DNA of 64,000 bases from an uncultured Acidobacteriia bacterium (GTDB lineage Bacteria > Acidobacteriota > Terriglobia > Bryobacterales > Bryobacteraceae). Of the stretch, positions 43,668-51,851 are shown in pieces. The notes under the pieces are model-generated. The model made no database searches. It was not told the DNA's origin and saw only the letters and a program-made list of their open reading frames with translations. Every line of letters begins with the position of its first letter. Positions within the stretch are counted from its first letter, which is position 1. The translations under genes were made by a program, and so were the position numbers. Where the stretch lies: positions 1 to 64,000 of the forward strand of contig CAIXXM010000037.1 of NCBI GenBank assembly GCA_903923395.1. Reading direction: 5' to 3'.

Positions 43668-46148
43668 CTACCAAGGATTTGACGCGCCAGACTGTAATTG
43701 CCGGACCGCTGCCTCCACCTGCGCGGCAATCGCCGCATAATCCCCGCCCTGGCACTGCATCGGCTTCCCGAAGATCACCTTGGCTCTCCCCGGTGTCGCG
43801 AACTTCGCGTCTTTGTGGAGCACTTTGTCCAATCCAACCAGCCGCACAGGCACCACGGGAATTTCCAGACGGGAAGCCAACATCCCCACGCCGGGCTGGA
43901 AGGCATTTAGTGCACCGTCTTCCGTTCTCTTGCCTTCCGGAAAGATCAGAATCGACCAGCCATCCGCAGCCATCTCCGCCGCATACCGCAGAGACGACCT
44001 TGCACCGGACTCCCTTTGCGGCAGCGGGAATGTATTCAACAGCAGGCAGGAAAGGTAATACATGAGGCTGCTGCGGAAGCGTTCCCCGAAACCATAGTTC
44101 GCCGGATAGAAGTGCGGATGGAAAAACTCCTTCGACATGGCCGTTGCCAAACGGTACCGCCGCGCGGCAGGCAGCGCAGACAAGATACACGGCACATCAA
44201 AGTGGCTCTGGTGGCTGGAGGCGAAGATGACCGGACCATCCACCCCACGGAGATTCTCAAGGCCCTCGACCTTCAGCCACGCAAATGCCCTGGCGAGCGG
44301 CAGAATGACCAAGGGCAGAGCCAGCCGCCGGACGAATTGCGCGAGGCCTCCGCGGTTCCATTCCGGGAAAGTGAAGGTTTCGGGCGCAGCGGAGGGCTTC
44401 AAACGGGCCAGATCTTCCACGGTTTTCGCCTGCGCAAACTGGGCTTCTGTCACGGGCGCGCCGGAGCGGGCTTCCAGTTCCATCAGCAACTGAATGCGGT
44501 CGAGGGAACTCAGGCCCAATTCGTCGATGGTGGTCCCGGCGCTGACCGCTCGGCCGCCGGCGAACTTGCTGAGAATCGCCTCCACGGATTCGCCGGAGGA
44601 GACCGCGGGTGCGGCGGTTCCCTGCACCCACTGCGATACCGCGGCGCGCTTCAACTTTCCGGTACCGGAGGTTCGCGGCAGGGCGGGTTCGGGCCAAAGT
44701 GAGAAGCCGCGCACTCTCTGGTGGCCTTCGAGCAACTGGTTCGCCGCACGGATGACGGTGTCGGCGTCGGTCCCGGGCGCCAAAACCAGCACGGCATGGA
44801 CGCTTTCCCGCCCGTCGCGCTTCGCCGCAACCACCGCCGACTCCACCACGCCGGGTTGTGCGTTCAAAACCCGCTCCACATCCTGCGGGTAGACGTTCAG
44901 ACCGTCGGGTGAGACGATCATCTCCTTCTTGCGGCCCAGGATCGTGAGCCGTCCGTCAGCATCCTGGCTTCCGATATCACCGGTGTGGAACCAGCCCTCT
45001 TCATCCACGGCAAGCGCTGCGGTTTCGCCGTAATACCCGGGCGTGACATTTTCGCCGCGCAGCAGAATTTCTCCATCTTCGGCAATCCGGACCTTCACGC
45101 CGTGGATCGGCTTGCCAACGCTGCCCTGCCGCGTTTCGAAAGGGTGGTTCAGCGTGGCGACCGGTGCCGTTTCTGTCAAGCCATAGCCTTGGATCACGAC
45201 GAAGCCGAGCTTGCGCCAGAAGGCCTCGAGTTCGGAATCGAGCGGGGCCGCGCCAACCACGAACGCCCAGAACTTCCAGCCGAGCAATTTGTGGACTCGC
45301 CGGTATTGCCACCAGGCCCAATACCAGCGCTGGCGATGCTTAGGTTCTGCGGCTTCCGGGCAGGTTTGCAGCACGTAATCCCGCAGCAGTTCCAGCATTT
45401 GCGGTACGCAGACAATCACGGAAATCCGCCTCCTGTGCACCAGTCTCGCGACGGCTTGCGGGTTGTAGCCCGACATAAAGAAGACCGTGCCCGAGATCAT
45501 CGGCGGAATGAAGGCGGCCATCGATTGACCGAACATGTGGCTCAAAGGCAGCAGGTTCAGGAATCGTATGGGGGAGAAAGGCCCCATGTATTTGCGGTAC
45601 TTCTGTATACCGCCGCTGATGGGAATCAGATTCGCGAGGATGTTGCGGTGCGTGAGGGTGACGCCCTTGGGATCGCCCGTGGCACCGGAGGTAAACAGGA
45701 CTTCCGCAAGCTGCTCCGCGGGTGCAGGGGGGTAGTTGGGCGCGGCGGTTTCTTCGAGCAGTGTCGCCAGATGCCAAATGGGGAAAGGAAAATCGGCGGC
45801 AGACACGCTGTCACCGGTGAGGATGAGTTTTGCCTCCACAATGGCCCCGATGCGGGCCACCAGAGCCGGGGACGAGCGGTAATCCACGGGCACGCAAACA
45901 ACGCCCGCCAGCAAAGCACCCCAGAGAGCGACCACCCACTCGGCGCGGTTCTCACTCCAAATGAGAATCCGGTCACCGGAGGCAATTCCGGCATTGCTGA
46001 GACGGGAGGCGAAGGCAGCGGCCCGGTTGGCGGCCTGTGGATAGGAGATTCGCCGGATACCGAAATCGCCCTCATCCTGGAGGAAGGTACCTGCGTTGCC
46101 GCGCCAGATATCGAAGAATGCCGCAAGAGACGGCGGGTCACCAATCAC
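43668..46148 (-). CDS. acyl-CoA/ACP ligase - acyl carrier - acyltransferase fusion (Aas-like)
   Basis: 826 residues from GTG 46148. Residues 1-480 form an AMP-forming ligase (P-loop TSGATGDPKG at about 153-162, YGLTETAPVA, the GWFHTGDIG hinge region). A carrier domain follows, with the phosphopantetheine site in ELGLSSLDRIQLL (coded near 44488-44525). The C-terminal 210 residues are a PlsC-type acyltransferase (SSHQSHFD, FPEGKRTEDG). It is predicted to activate a fatty acid, hold it on its own carrier and transfer it to a lyso-phospholipid or related acceptor. The in-frame ATG at 46205 is rejected because it would translate the upstream gene's terminator hairpin. Confidence 0.87.
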   Translation of the reverse strand: MIGDPPSLAAFFDIWRGNAGTFLQDEGDFGIRRISYPQAANRAAAFASRLSNAGIASGDRILIWSENRAEWVVALWGALLAGVVCVPVDYRSSPALVARIGAIVEAKLILTGDSVSAADFPFPIWHLATLLEETAAPNYPPAPAEQLAEVLFTSGATGDPKGVTLTHRNILANLIPISGGIQKYRKYMGPFSPIRFLNLLPLSHMFGQSMAAFIPPMISGTVFFMSGYNPQAVARLVHRRRISVIVCVPQMLELLRDYVLQTCPEAAEPKHRQRWYWAWWQYRRVHKLLGWKFWAFVVGAAPLDSELEAFWRKLGFVVIQGYGLTETAPVATLNHPFETRQGSVGKPIHGVKVRIAEDGEILLRGENVTPGYYGETAALAVDEEGWFHTGDIGSQDADGRLTILGRKKEMIVSPDGLNVYPQDVERVLNAQPGVVESAVVAAKRDGRESVHAVLVLAPGTDADTVIRAANQLLEGHQRVRGFSLWPEPALPRTSGTGKLKRAAVSQWVQGTAAPAVSSGESVEAILSKFAGGRAVSAGTTIDELGLSSLDRIQLLMELEARSGAPVTEAQFAQAKTVEDLARLKPSAAPETFTFPEWNRGGLAQFVRRLALPLVILPLARAFAWLKVEGLENLRGVDGPVIFASSHQSHFDVPCILSALPAARRYRLATAMSKEFFHPHFYPANYGFGERFRSSLMYYLSCLLLNTFPLPQRESGARSSLRYAAEMAADGWSILIFPEGKRTEDGALNAFQPGVGMLASRLEIPVVPVRLVGLDKVLHKDAKFATPGRAKVIFGKPMQCQGGDYAAIAAQVEAAVRQLQSGASNPW

Positions 46149-46176
46149 GTGTATTAGGGTAGCCTGAGCACACAAC

Positions 46177-46203
46177 AAAAAGGCCTCCGGGATACCGGAG
46201 GCC
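46177..46203 (-). terminator. intrinsic terminator of the PEP-CTERM gene
   Basis: On the minus strand GGCCTCCGG, loop TATC, CCGGAGGCC, then TTTTTGTTG. It separates the PEP-CTERM gene from the downstream ligase operon. Confidence 0.9.
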
Positions 46204-46229
46204 ATTCAGAATTGCGGATCGGACGGGAG

Positions 46230-47003
46230 TTAGCTGCGGCTCTTGCGGCGCTGACGGGCAGCCACCAGCAGAGCGAGACCCATGCCGCCGATAGCGAGGG
46301 TGGCCGGTTCCGGAGCAGCAGAAACCTGAGTGTTCAGAGTGACGCCGTCGAGGAACAACATCGGAGGAACACCGGACGGGCCCTGGGAGAGGAACGACAG
46401 CGTTTCACTGGTGCTGTGCGCACCCGTGGTGAATGTAGTAGTCTCCAGCGTCCAGCCGCTGAAGGAGGAACTCACCGCCTGGGACACGCTGTAGGTCGCG
46501 TAGCCGTCCGTGGCGTTGCCGAAGCTCACTTGCCAGTCGGCCGATCCAGACGGGCTGAAGCCGGCCTGCGAACCGGTCGCCTGGTAGTACTGCACAACGT
46601 AAGTCGTATTGGCTGCCAGGTTCGTGAACGTCTGATAAAGGGTGACGCTGTTGCCGGAATCACCATCGGCGACGACGAAGTTTCCGCCGTCAGTAGACGC
46701 TGTGATGTGGCTGGAATCAGCGAGAGCAAAGCCGCCGTACTGATCGTTCACGTTGGCACCGTAGTTGCCGGAATAAACAAAAGCCAGATCCGAGCTGGCG
46801 TTGTTGCCCTTCACATTCCAACCCGTGAGGTAGCTCGCCACGTTAAAGCTGCTGCTGCCGAGGCCGCTGTAGTTGTAGATGATACTGTTCGGCGTGACGG
46901 TGTTGACCGTGGAGAAGTTGCCGTTCACCACGTAGTTGGCACTCGCGCTCGATGCAGCAGCGAGGAAGGTCAACACAGCGCCCAAATAAATTGATGGCTT
47001 CAT
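46230..47003 (-). CDS. PEP-CTERM sorting domain protein
   Basis: 257 residues from ATG 47003, with AGGAAAAG about 8 nt upstream; an upstream start at 47048 is in frame but precedes the signal peptide (YLGAVLTFLAAASSASA). The body begins NYVVNGNFST and contains a carbohydrate-binding-like beta-sandwich pattern, as in DUF642/choice-of-anchor PEP-CTERM proteins. The C-terminal tag is APEPATLAIGGMGLALLVAA plus RQRRKSRS. The protein is predicted to be exosortase-processed and surface-associated. Confidence 0.88.
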   Translation of the reverse strand: MKPSIYLGAVLTFLAAASSASANYVVNGNFSTVNTVTPNSIIYNYSGLGSSSFNVASYLTGWNVKGNNASSDLAFVYSGNYGANVNDQYGGFALADSSHITASTDGGNFVVADGDSGNSVTLYQTFTNLAANTTYVVQYYQATGSQAGFSPSGSADWQVSFGNATDGYATYSVSQAVSSSFSGWTLETTTFTTGAHSTSETLSFLSQGPSGVPPMLFLDGVTLNTQVSAAPEPATLAIGGMGLALLVAARQRRKSRS

Positions 47004-47161
47004 AAAATCACTTTTCCTAAAGGGTAAATCTCGGCGCACAGCGTTCAACCGACAATCTCAGCGTAAATCTGAAGTGCGGGTCCGCACAATGGCTTGAGTA
47101 CCATCGACGAAAGTACGGGTACCGGGGGTGGGCGGCGTGGAACTGGGCTGCCCGCGTGGTA

Positions 47162-47187
47162 TATTTATTCAGTCAAGTGAATAAATA
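47162..47187. promoter_or_regulatory. 10-bp-arm palindrome directly before argC (candidate arginine operator)
   Basis: TATTTATTCA and TGAATAAATA are perfect inverted arms around GTCAAG, ending 3 nt before the argC ATG. The AT-rich TGAAT/ATTCA halves are reminiscent of ArgR/AhrC half-sites, although arranged outward-facing relative to the E. coli box. The element occupies the place of the ribosome binding site. It could act as a repressor site or as an mRNA hairpin masking initiation. Confidence 0.55.
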
Positions 47188-47190
47188 ACC

Positions 47191-48198
47191 ATGAACGTAT
47201 TGGTCGGAATTGTCGGCTTCCGCGGCTACAGCGGCGCAGAAGCAGTAAAACTACTTTCACATCACCCAAATTGCGCGCCTGTCTTGCTGGAACACCGTTC
47301 CGATGGCGGGGATGAAGCAAGACTTCTGCGCAAATCCACAGTGAAGCGCCTGGGTGCCTCGGCGGAGGTGATTCGCGACAACAATATCGGTGCAGTACTG
47401 CTTTGCACGCCGCCGGAAGTTTCCATGGAACTGGTACCCCAGTACCTCTCCGCAGGCGCGAAGGTGGTGGATTTGAGCGGTGCATTCCGCCTGGGCACCG
47501 TGGAGCGTTACGCGCGCTGGTACAAAGAGGCACATACGCAGCCGGAGTTGCTGGGCAGCGCACCCTACGGTTTGCCGGAGTTTTACCGCGAAAACCTGCG
47601 GGGCAAGAGCTTCATTTCGAACCCTGGCTGCTATCCGACGGCTGCGAATCTGGCGATCCGGCCCCTGGTGGAGGCGGACATTCTGGATCCGGCCGCGGGC
47701 GTGATCTGTGACGCCAAGAGCGGTACGAGTGGCGCGGGGCGCAAAGCTTCCCTCAAAACCAGCTATTGCGAAGTGACAGAGAACTTTTCGGCCTACTCCG
47801 TACTGCAGCACCGCCATGTGCCGGAAGTTCTAATGAACAGCGGCCTCGACGAAGCGGCCTTCAGCTTCACAGCGCAGTTGCTGCCGCTCGACCGGGGCAT
47901 TCTGGAGACGATCTACTTCAAGACAGTTGCGCCGATGACGGCCGCGGAAATTCTGGCGGTTTATCAGGCGAAGTACGCCAATGAGCCGTTTGTCCGTCTT
48001 TATGAGGCGGGGAATGTGCCGGATCTGCATGCCGTGCAGCGGACAAACTTCTGCGACATTGGTGTGATTTCCGACCCGGCGACGCGCCGCTGCGTGGTGG
48101 TGAGCGCGATTGACAACCTGGGCAAGGGCGCGGCTGGACAGGCCATCCAGAATCTGAATCTCATGCTGGGCATCGAAGAAACGGCGGGATTGTTTTGA
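47191..48198 (+). CDS. argC: N-acetyl-gamma-glutamyl-phosphate reductase
   Basis: 335 residues. The N-terminal NADP-binding fold has VGIVGFRGYSGAE. The catalytic Cys is in SNPGCYPTAANLAI, and the substrate-binding region includes GTSGAGRKASL and HRHVPEV. Third step of arginine synthesis. First gene of argC-argB-argA; its stop overlaps the argB start as TTGA. Confidence 0.97.
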   Translation: MNVLVGIVGFRGYSGAEAVKLLSHHPNCAPVLLEHRSDGGDEARLLRKSTVKRLGASAEVIRDNNIGAVLLCTPPEVSMELVPQYLSAGAKVVDLSGAFRLGTVERYARWYKEAHTQPELLGSAPYGLPEFYRENLRGKSFISNPGCYPTAANLAIRPLVEADILDPAAGVICDAKSGTSGAGRKASLKTSYCEVTENFSAYSVLQHRHVPEVLMNSGLDEAAFSFTAQLLPLDRGILETIYFKTVAPMTAAEILAVYQAKYANEPFVRLYEAGNVPDLHAVQRTNFCDIGVISDPATRRCVVVSAIDNLGKGAAGQAIQNLNLMLGIEETAGLF

Positions 48199-48965
48199 AA
48201 GTTCTGATCAAGATTGGCGGCAGTTTGCTGGATGATCCGGCGCAGCGCAGTGCGGTTGCGGCCCAGATTGCGGCGCTTTCGGGAAACATTGCGGTAGTCC
48301 ACGGCGGCGGCAAACAGATGACGCGCTATCTGGACGAGCGGGGAGTGGAGAGCCGCTTCGTAAATGGACTGCGTGTGACGACGCCCGAAACCGTGGATGC
48401 GGTGTTGAAGGTTTTCGCGGGGACAGTGAACACGCAACTGGTTGCAGCGCTTGGCGTTGCGGGGTCCAAAGCGGTGGGGCTCACCGGCATCGATGCAGGC
48501 CTGGCCATGGCCACACAGCTCAATCCGGAACTGGGCTTTGTGGGCCGGGTCACTTCGTCTGACCCGCGTCTGCTGGACGTTCTGACCAGTGCTGGCTATC
48601 TGCCCGTGGTGGCTTGCGTTGCGGGCGGGTCTGGCGGGGAAGTTTTCAACGTCAACGGTGATTCGATGGCGGTGGCCTGCGCCTCGGCCTGGCAGGCGGA
48701 CCGGTTGCTGTTCCTGACCGATGTGGATGGCGTGCTGGACAGCAACAAACAGTTGCTGCCCGTGCTGACGCCGGCGGATTGCGCATCGCTCATTGCAACG
48801 GGCGTGGCTTCGGGCGGTATGCAGGCCAAGCTGAACGCAGCCACCGATGCGGTGGCGGGTGGCGTCAGGGAAGTGCGGATCGTCAGGGGTTCGGCGGAGA
48901 ATGTGATTGCGCGGGTCTTCGCCGGCGAACAACTGGGCACCGCCATTGTGAAAGACAGGAATTAA
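48195..48965 (+). CDS. argB: acetylglutamate kinase
   Basis: 256 residues from a TTG that overlaps the argC stop (TTGA). Amino-acid kinase fold: IKIGGSLLDD, VHGGGKQMT (phosphate loop), RFVNGLRVTTPETVDAV, FNVNGDSMAVACA and FLTDVDGVLD. Second step of arginine synthesis. The length is that of short, E. coli-like ArgB enzymes, without the N-terminal helix linked to arginine feedback inhibition; this suggests control lies elsewhere (inference). Its stop abuts the next gene with no gap. Confidence 0.96.
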   Translation: MKVLIKIGGSLLDDPAQRSAVAAQIAALSGNIAVVHGGGKQMTRYLDERGVESRFVNGLRVTTPETVDAVLKVFAGTVNTQLVAALGVAGSKAVGLTGIDAGLAMATQLNPELGFVGRVTSSDPRLLDVLTSAGYLPVVACVAGGSGGEVFNVNGDSMAVACASAWQADRLLFLTDVDGVLDSNKQLLPVLTPADCASLIATGVASGGMQAKLNAATDAVAGGVREVRIVRGSAENVIARVFAGEQLGTAIVKDRN

Positions 48966-49586
48966 GTGATCAGCGGACTTACCGAAGAGATGGTCCAGAA
49001 GCCGACCGTCACCAGCGCCAATATTGTTGTGCGCAAGGCTTCCATGAAGGACATCGCGCCGTTGCTGGACCTCATTAATGACTATGCGGCGAAGGGGATC
49101 ATGCTCGCGCGCACGGAGTTTGAGCTGTCCGAGAACATGCGCGATTTCTGGGTGGCTTATGAGGGCTGGAAGCTGATCGGTTGCGGTGCGCTGCACTTCT
49201 ACTCGCCGACGATGGGTGAGGTCCGGTCATTGGCTGTGGCGGAAAGTCATAAGAAGTACGGCATCGGGCGGCTGATTGTGGATGCGATCGTCCGTGAGGC
49301 CTGGGACTACAACCTCGATGCGGTGTTTGCTTTTACGTATGTGCCGGGATTCTTCGCGAAGGTTGGCTTCAATGAGATTGAGCGCGGTGAATTGCCGTTG
49401 AAGGCCTGGAAGGATTGTTTGCGGTGTCCGAAGTTCCATAACTGCGACGAGATTGCGGTGTTGCGGGTGCTGCAGCCGGAACGCTGGGAGCAGCGGCAAT
49501 CAGTGCCAAAGGTGTTTGGCGTGGAAGGCGGAACGGTGGTCCTGCTGCCGTCGATCCGACGCGCGGCGGGCAATTACGGGCTGTAA
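48966..49586 (+). CDS. argA: GNAT N-acetyltransferase, probable N-acetylglutamate synthase
   Basis: 206 residues from GTG, starting at the base after the argB stop. GNAT fold: IVVRKASMKDIAPLLDLI at the start, the acetyl-CoA loop region VRSLAVAESHKKYGIGRLIVDAI, and FAFTYVPGFFAKVGF. The C-terminal CLRCPKFHNCDEIAV (CxxC-x5-C) is typical of the short ArgA-type enzymes in arginine operons. It makes N-acetylglutamate, the first step, so the operon covers the first three steps. The symbol rests on context and motif. Confidence 0.85.
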   Translation: MISGLTEEMVQKPTVTSANIVVRKASMKDIAPLLDLINDYAAKGIMLARTEFELSENMRDFWVAYEGWKLIGCGALHFYSPTMGEVRSLAVAESHKKYGIGRLIVDAIVREAWDYNLDAVFAFTYVPGFFAKVGFNEIERGELPLKAWKDCLRCPKFHNCDEIAVLRVLQPERWEQRQSVPKVFGVEGGTVVLLPSIRRAAGNYGL

Positions 49587-49629
49587 GGTGGTTTCGTCCC
49601 GGGGAAGTCTGGAGTGCTGCGCCGGGCCG

Positions 49630-49657
49630 TTCGGACAGGGATGGATTGGGCTATACT
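49630..49657 (+). promoter_or_regulatory. candidate promoter of tRNA-Gly
   Basis: TATACT (49652-49657) as -10 and TTCGGA (49630-49635) as a weak -35 with 16-bp spacing, 33 nt before the tRNA 5' end. Confidence 0.45.
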
Positions 49658-49690
49658 AGGGTTGTTCGAGTGTTACCGTGAATGTCCTGA

Positions 49691-49765
49691 GCGGGAGTAA
49701 TTCAGCGGTAGAATGTCAGCTTCCCAAGCTGAACGTCGCGAGTTCGATCCTCGTCTCCCGCTCCA
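49691..49765 (+). tRNA. tRNA-Gly (anticodon CCC)
   Basis: Cloverleaf read directly: acceptor GCGGGAG/CTCCCGC, D arm TTC/GAA, anticodon stem TCAGC/GCTGA with loop TTCCCAA (anticodon CCC), T arm GCGAG/CTCGT (one G-T closing pair) with loop TTCGATC, discriminator T and encoded CCA. Its 3' 40-47 bases are repeated twice downstream, so the gene serves as an integration site while staying intact. Confidence 0.96.
49719..49765 (+). repeat. att-like repeat, copy 1 (3' end of tRNA-Gly)
   Basis: 47 bases from the anticodon stem to CCA. They match 53666-53712 with one mismatch (G to A in the T loop), and the last 40 match 51782-51821 exactly. All copies are in the same orientation. Confidence 0.9.
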
Positions 49766-49905
49766 TAAAAAATCAACAACTTACAGAGCCTTGGGAATTC
49801 GGCCACGGGTTTTCACTCCAAAGTACACGAGCGCGGCGATGTCGGGTTCAACCTCCTTTACTGTCAAGGCGCGAGTCGGTTCCGTTATTCGATTTCCGCT
49901 ATGAG

Positions 49906-50868
49906 TCAATGGCCGCGCTGAGCCTCCAAAATCCTGAATGAACCGGCTCCACCGGCGAAAAGGACACTCTCCAGTAGACGAACCAGTCGATCACGCTCGT
50001 CTTTCGTGAGCAAGGCGAGGTTTTGAAGCCTCCAGCGAACTGCGGGAAGATCGCTGGCGGTCGGAACACTCAAGAGGGCCCAGTCTGGTTCACCGCGCTC
50101 GAATGACAGGAGAAAGCGGCGATGATGATCCGGGAGTTGACCCACTATCACCGAAACCAATGTTTCTCTTGTCTCGCTCAATTCCTCCAGGGAGACCGGG
50201 AGCGTAGTCATTCCGACGAATCCCCGATCAAATTCGGCGGTCAGTGATTTCCGGCTCGGCGCAAGGATCTCTGCCATGGGCCGGTTGTGGCTGAGCAGAT
50301 AGACAATGAAAGCCGTCCTGAGATCATCGCCAATACCTTCGTTTGCAAGGAGGTCCCGCACATCAAAGAGATCGCGCGGATGCTGGCGATCCAAGGCGGC
50401 GACTATCTTCCCGGCATATAGGTCAGCAAATGAAACAACGCGCATTTCCGCGAAGCCGAACGAAGCTTCTACGGCAGGAGAGACCGTCCGAAGTTCTGGC
50501 TCAAAGACGCAGCCTCGCAGAACGGGCGTCACTTCGATCTTTACCTGAGTATTCCGTTGCCGAACCAAGACCTTTGTCGCGGTGTTATCAGGCGTGATCG
50601 TGGAGAAACTGATCGACACATCCCGCAGCCTGTCCTGGATACGGTTTGCAATACGCCGAAGGGCAGCATCGATAGCGGCGAGCGACTCGACGCGGCCCGC
50701 TATCGGCAAATAGGTGAGATCGATATCGACCGACAGGCGCGGCATGTCGCGCACAAACAGGTTGATCGCGGTTCCGCCCTTCAAAGCGAAGCAGTCTTCC
50801 ATTGCGACCAGTGGAAGGAGTTGGAGCAACAGCCTGACCTGACGCTCGTAGATTTCACTGAAGGCCAT
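49906..50868 (-). CDS. AbiEii-type nucleotidyltransferase toxin
   Basis: 320 residues, complete. Pol-beta-like nucleotidyltransferase motifs of AbiEii/AbiGii: LKGGTAINLF (Gly31-Gly32) then SVDIDLTYL (Asp48 and Asp50, metal ligands), VKIEV (Lys110, Glu112), FADLYAGKIVAALDRQHPRDLFDVRDL (Asp149, Lys154, Asp166, Asp169). AbiEii toxins cause reversible growth arrest; related MenT toxins modify the 3' CCA of tRNA. The start overlaps the antitoxin 3' end by 14 nt, consistent with antitoxin-first coupling. Confidence 0.9.
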   Translation of the reverse strand: MAFSEIYERQVRLLLQLLPLVAMEDCFALKGGTAINLFVRDMPRLSVDIDLTYLPIAGRVESLAAIDAALRRIANRIQDRLRDVSISFSTITPDNTATKVLVRQRNTQVKIEVTPVLRGCVFEPELRTVSPAVEASFGFAEMRVVSFADLYAGKIVAALDRQHPRDLFDVRDLLANEGIGDDLRTAFIVYLLSHNRPMAEILAPSRKSLTAEFDRGFVGMTTLPVSLEELSETRETLVSVIVGQLPDHHRRFLLSFERGEPDWALLSVPTASDLPAVRWRLQNLALLTKDERDRLVRLLESVLFAGGAGSFRILEAQRGH

Positions 50869-51670
50869 CGAGATCCTTGGGTACGGTTATTTGGTAGGTT
50901 TTATTCAGCATGCCGCCCCGGACAAGCAGACGCTTTCCTTTTCCGAGATCGATGGCGGTCTTGTTGATCCGTGATAGCCATGCATGCTTGTGCCGGTCGG
51001 CGAAGAAAAAGAAGAGGCGCTTCACTTTGACACTTTGGCAGTCGAGCAGAAGCTTTTCTAAACGTCGAGGGCTGAGGTTGGTAAGCCCCTCGAATAACTG
51101 ATCGACCTGATGAAAGCTCTCGTGATCGGGCAACTCGTCCAGGACTTCGAGCACGGCTCGTTCAGGCGATGAGAGAAGCATGCGCTCTCCGGTTTGCCCC
51201 CAAAGGTAGGATGTGACATCGTCGAGAGTGGAATCGGATTCGGTCGCGATGGTCCCCAGATTGACTGTATAGTTCCACAGTCGCCCGCTATTGTGATAGA
51301 CGAACTTTGCGGGGATAGGCAGCTTGTTTAGCCACGTCGGCGGGTGCTGCGGCCCATAAAGATGCACCTCGGTTTGGTGGTAGCTCAGATAGTGTCCGTA
51401 GCCCTTGAGTTCCAAGGCGGTTCGTCCGCCCACAGCCAAATCCCGCTCCAACAAGGTCTGGAGAGATATGACAACTTGCTGCCAGTTCAGTTCGGATCGC
51501 GATCTCTGATAGACCTGCCGGGTGGGCTGCACCAGCCAGCCGGAGTCCAAATACTGGCTACGCAGCGAGGTCGAATAGCCTTGCGCTGCAAGCCAAGCCG
51601 CATCGACCAGAAACCCCTCGGGCAGGATTCGGTTGAGACGGTTTAGCTTTCCGTTATTTTGCTCAGCCAT
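50855..51670 (-). CDS. AbiEi-type antitoxin
   Basis: 271 residues from ATG 51670 (the upstream TTG at 51706 is less likely). The N-terminal 90 residues have a winged-helix pattern (LNRLNRILPEGFLVDAAWLA, LVQPTRQVYQR). The C-terminal part resembles the AbiEi C-terminal antitoxin domain (SPERAVLEVLDELPDHESFHQVDQ). AbiEi proteins neutralise the toxin by a type IV mode and also repress their own promoter through inverted repeats. A 15-bp palindrome lies 39 nt upstream of this start. Confidence 0.85.
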   Translation of the reverse strand: MAEQNNGKLNRLNRILPEGFLVDAAWLAAQGYSTSLRSQYLDSGWLVQPTRQVYQRSRSELNWQQVVISLQTLLERDLAVGGRTALELKGYGHYLSYHQTEVHLYGPQHPPTWLNKLPIPAKFVYHNSGRLWNYTVNLGTIATESDSTLDDVTSYLWGQTGERMLLSSPERAVLEVLDELPDHESFHQVDQLFEGLTNLSPRRLEKLLLDCQSVKVKRLFFFFADRHKHAWLSRINKTAIDLGKGKRLLVRGGMLNKTYQITVPKDLDGLQ

Positions 51671-51708
51671 ACTGCGCAAATTAGCAGATTGCCAAACCAA
51701 AGACAAGT

Positions 51709-51723
51709 TTGAAATTATTTCAA
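51709..51723. promoter_or_regulatory. palindrome upstream of AbiEi-like antitoxin (island A)
   Basis: TTGAAAT-T-ATTTCAA, a perfect 7-bp inverted repeat about 39 bp before the antitoxin ATG, a good candidate autoregulatory operator. Confidence 0.55.
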
Positions 51724-51781
51724 TACGCTAAGTCCGACTAAGCAAGATCAATGATCGATAAACCGCTGGCTCTCCGGCGGG

Positions 51782-51821
51782 AAGCTGAACGTCGCGAGTT
51801 CGATCCTCGTCTCCCGCTCCA
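51782..51821 (+). repeat. att-like repeat, copy 2 (between the two islands)
   Basis: 40 bases identical to 49726-49765, the tRNA-Gly 3' end from the anticodon loop to CCA. It is not a full tRNA: the upstream sequence does not complete the anticodon, D or acceptor arms. Confidence 0.93.
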
Positions 51822-51851
51822 AACCCGCCCGCAGATTCCCATTGTCGCTTT

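Larger units (their letters stand above)
49766..51821. mobile_element. tRNA-Gly island A (AbiE-type toxin-antitoxin cargo, no integrase)
   Basis: About 2.06 kb bounded by direct copies of the tRNA-Gly 3' end. The only genes are an AbiEi-like antitoxin and an AbiEii toxin, both on the minus strand. The first 140 bp after the tRNA are AT-richer and hold no gene. No integrase, recombinase or transposase is encoded. Confidence 0.75.
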
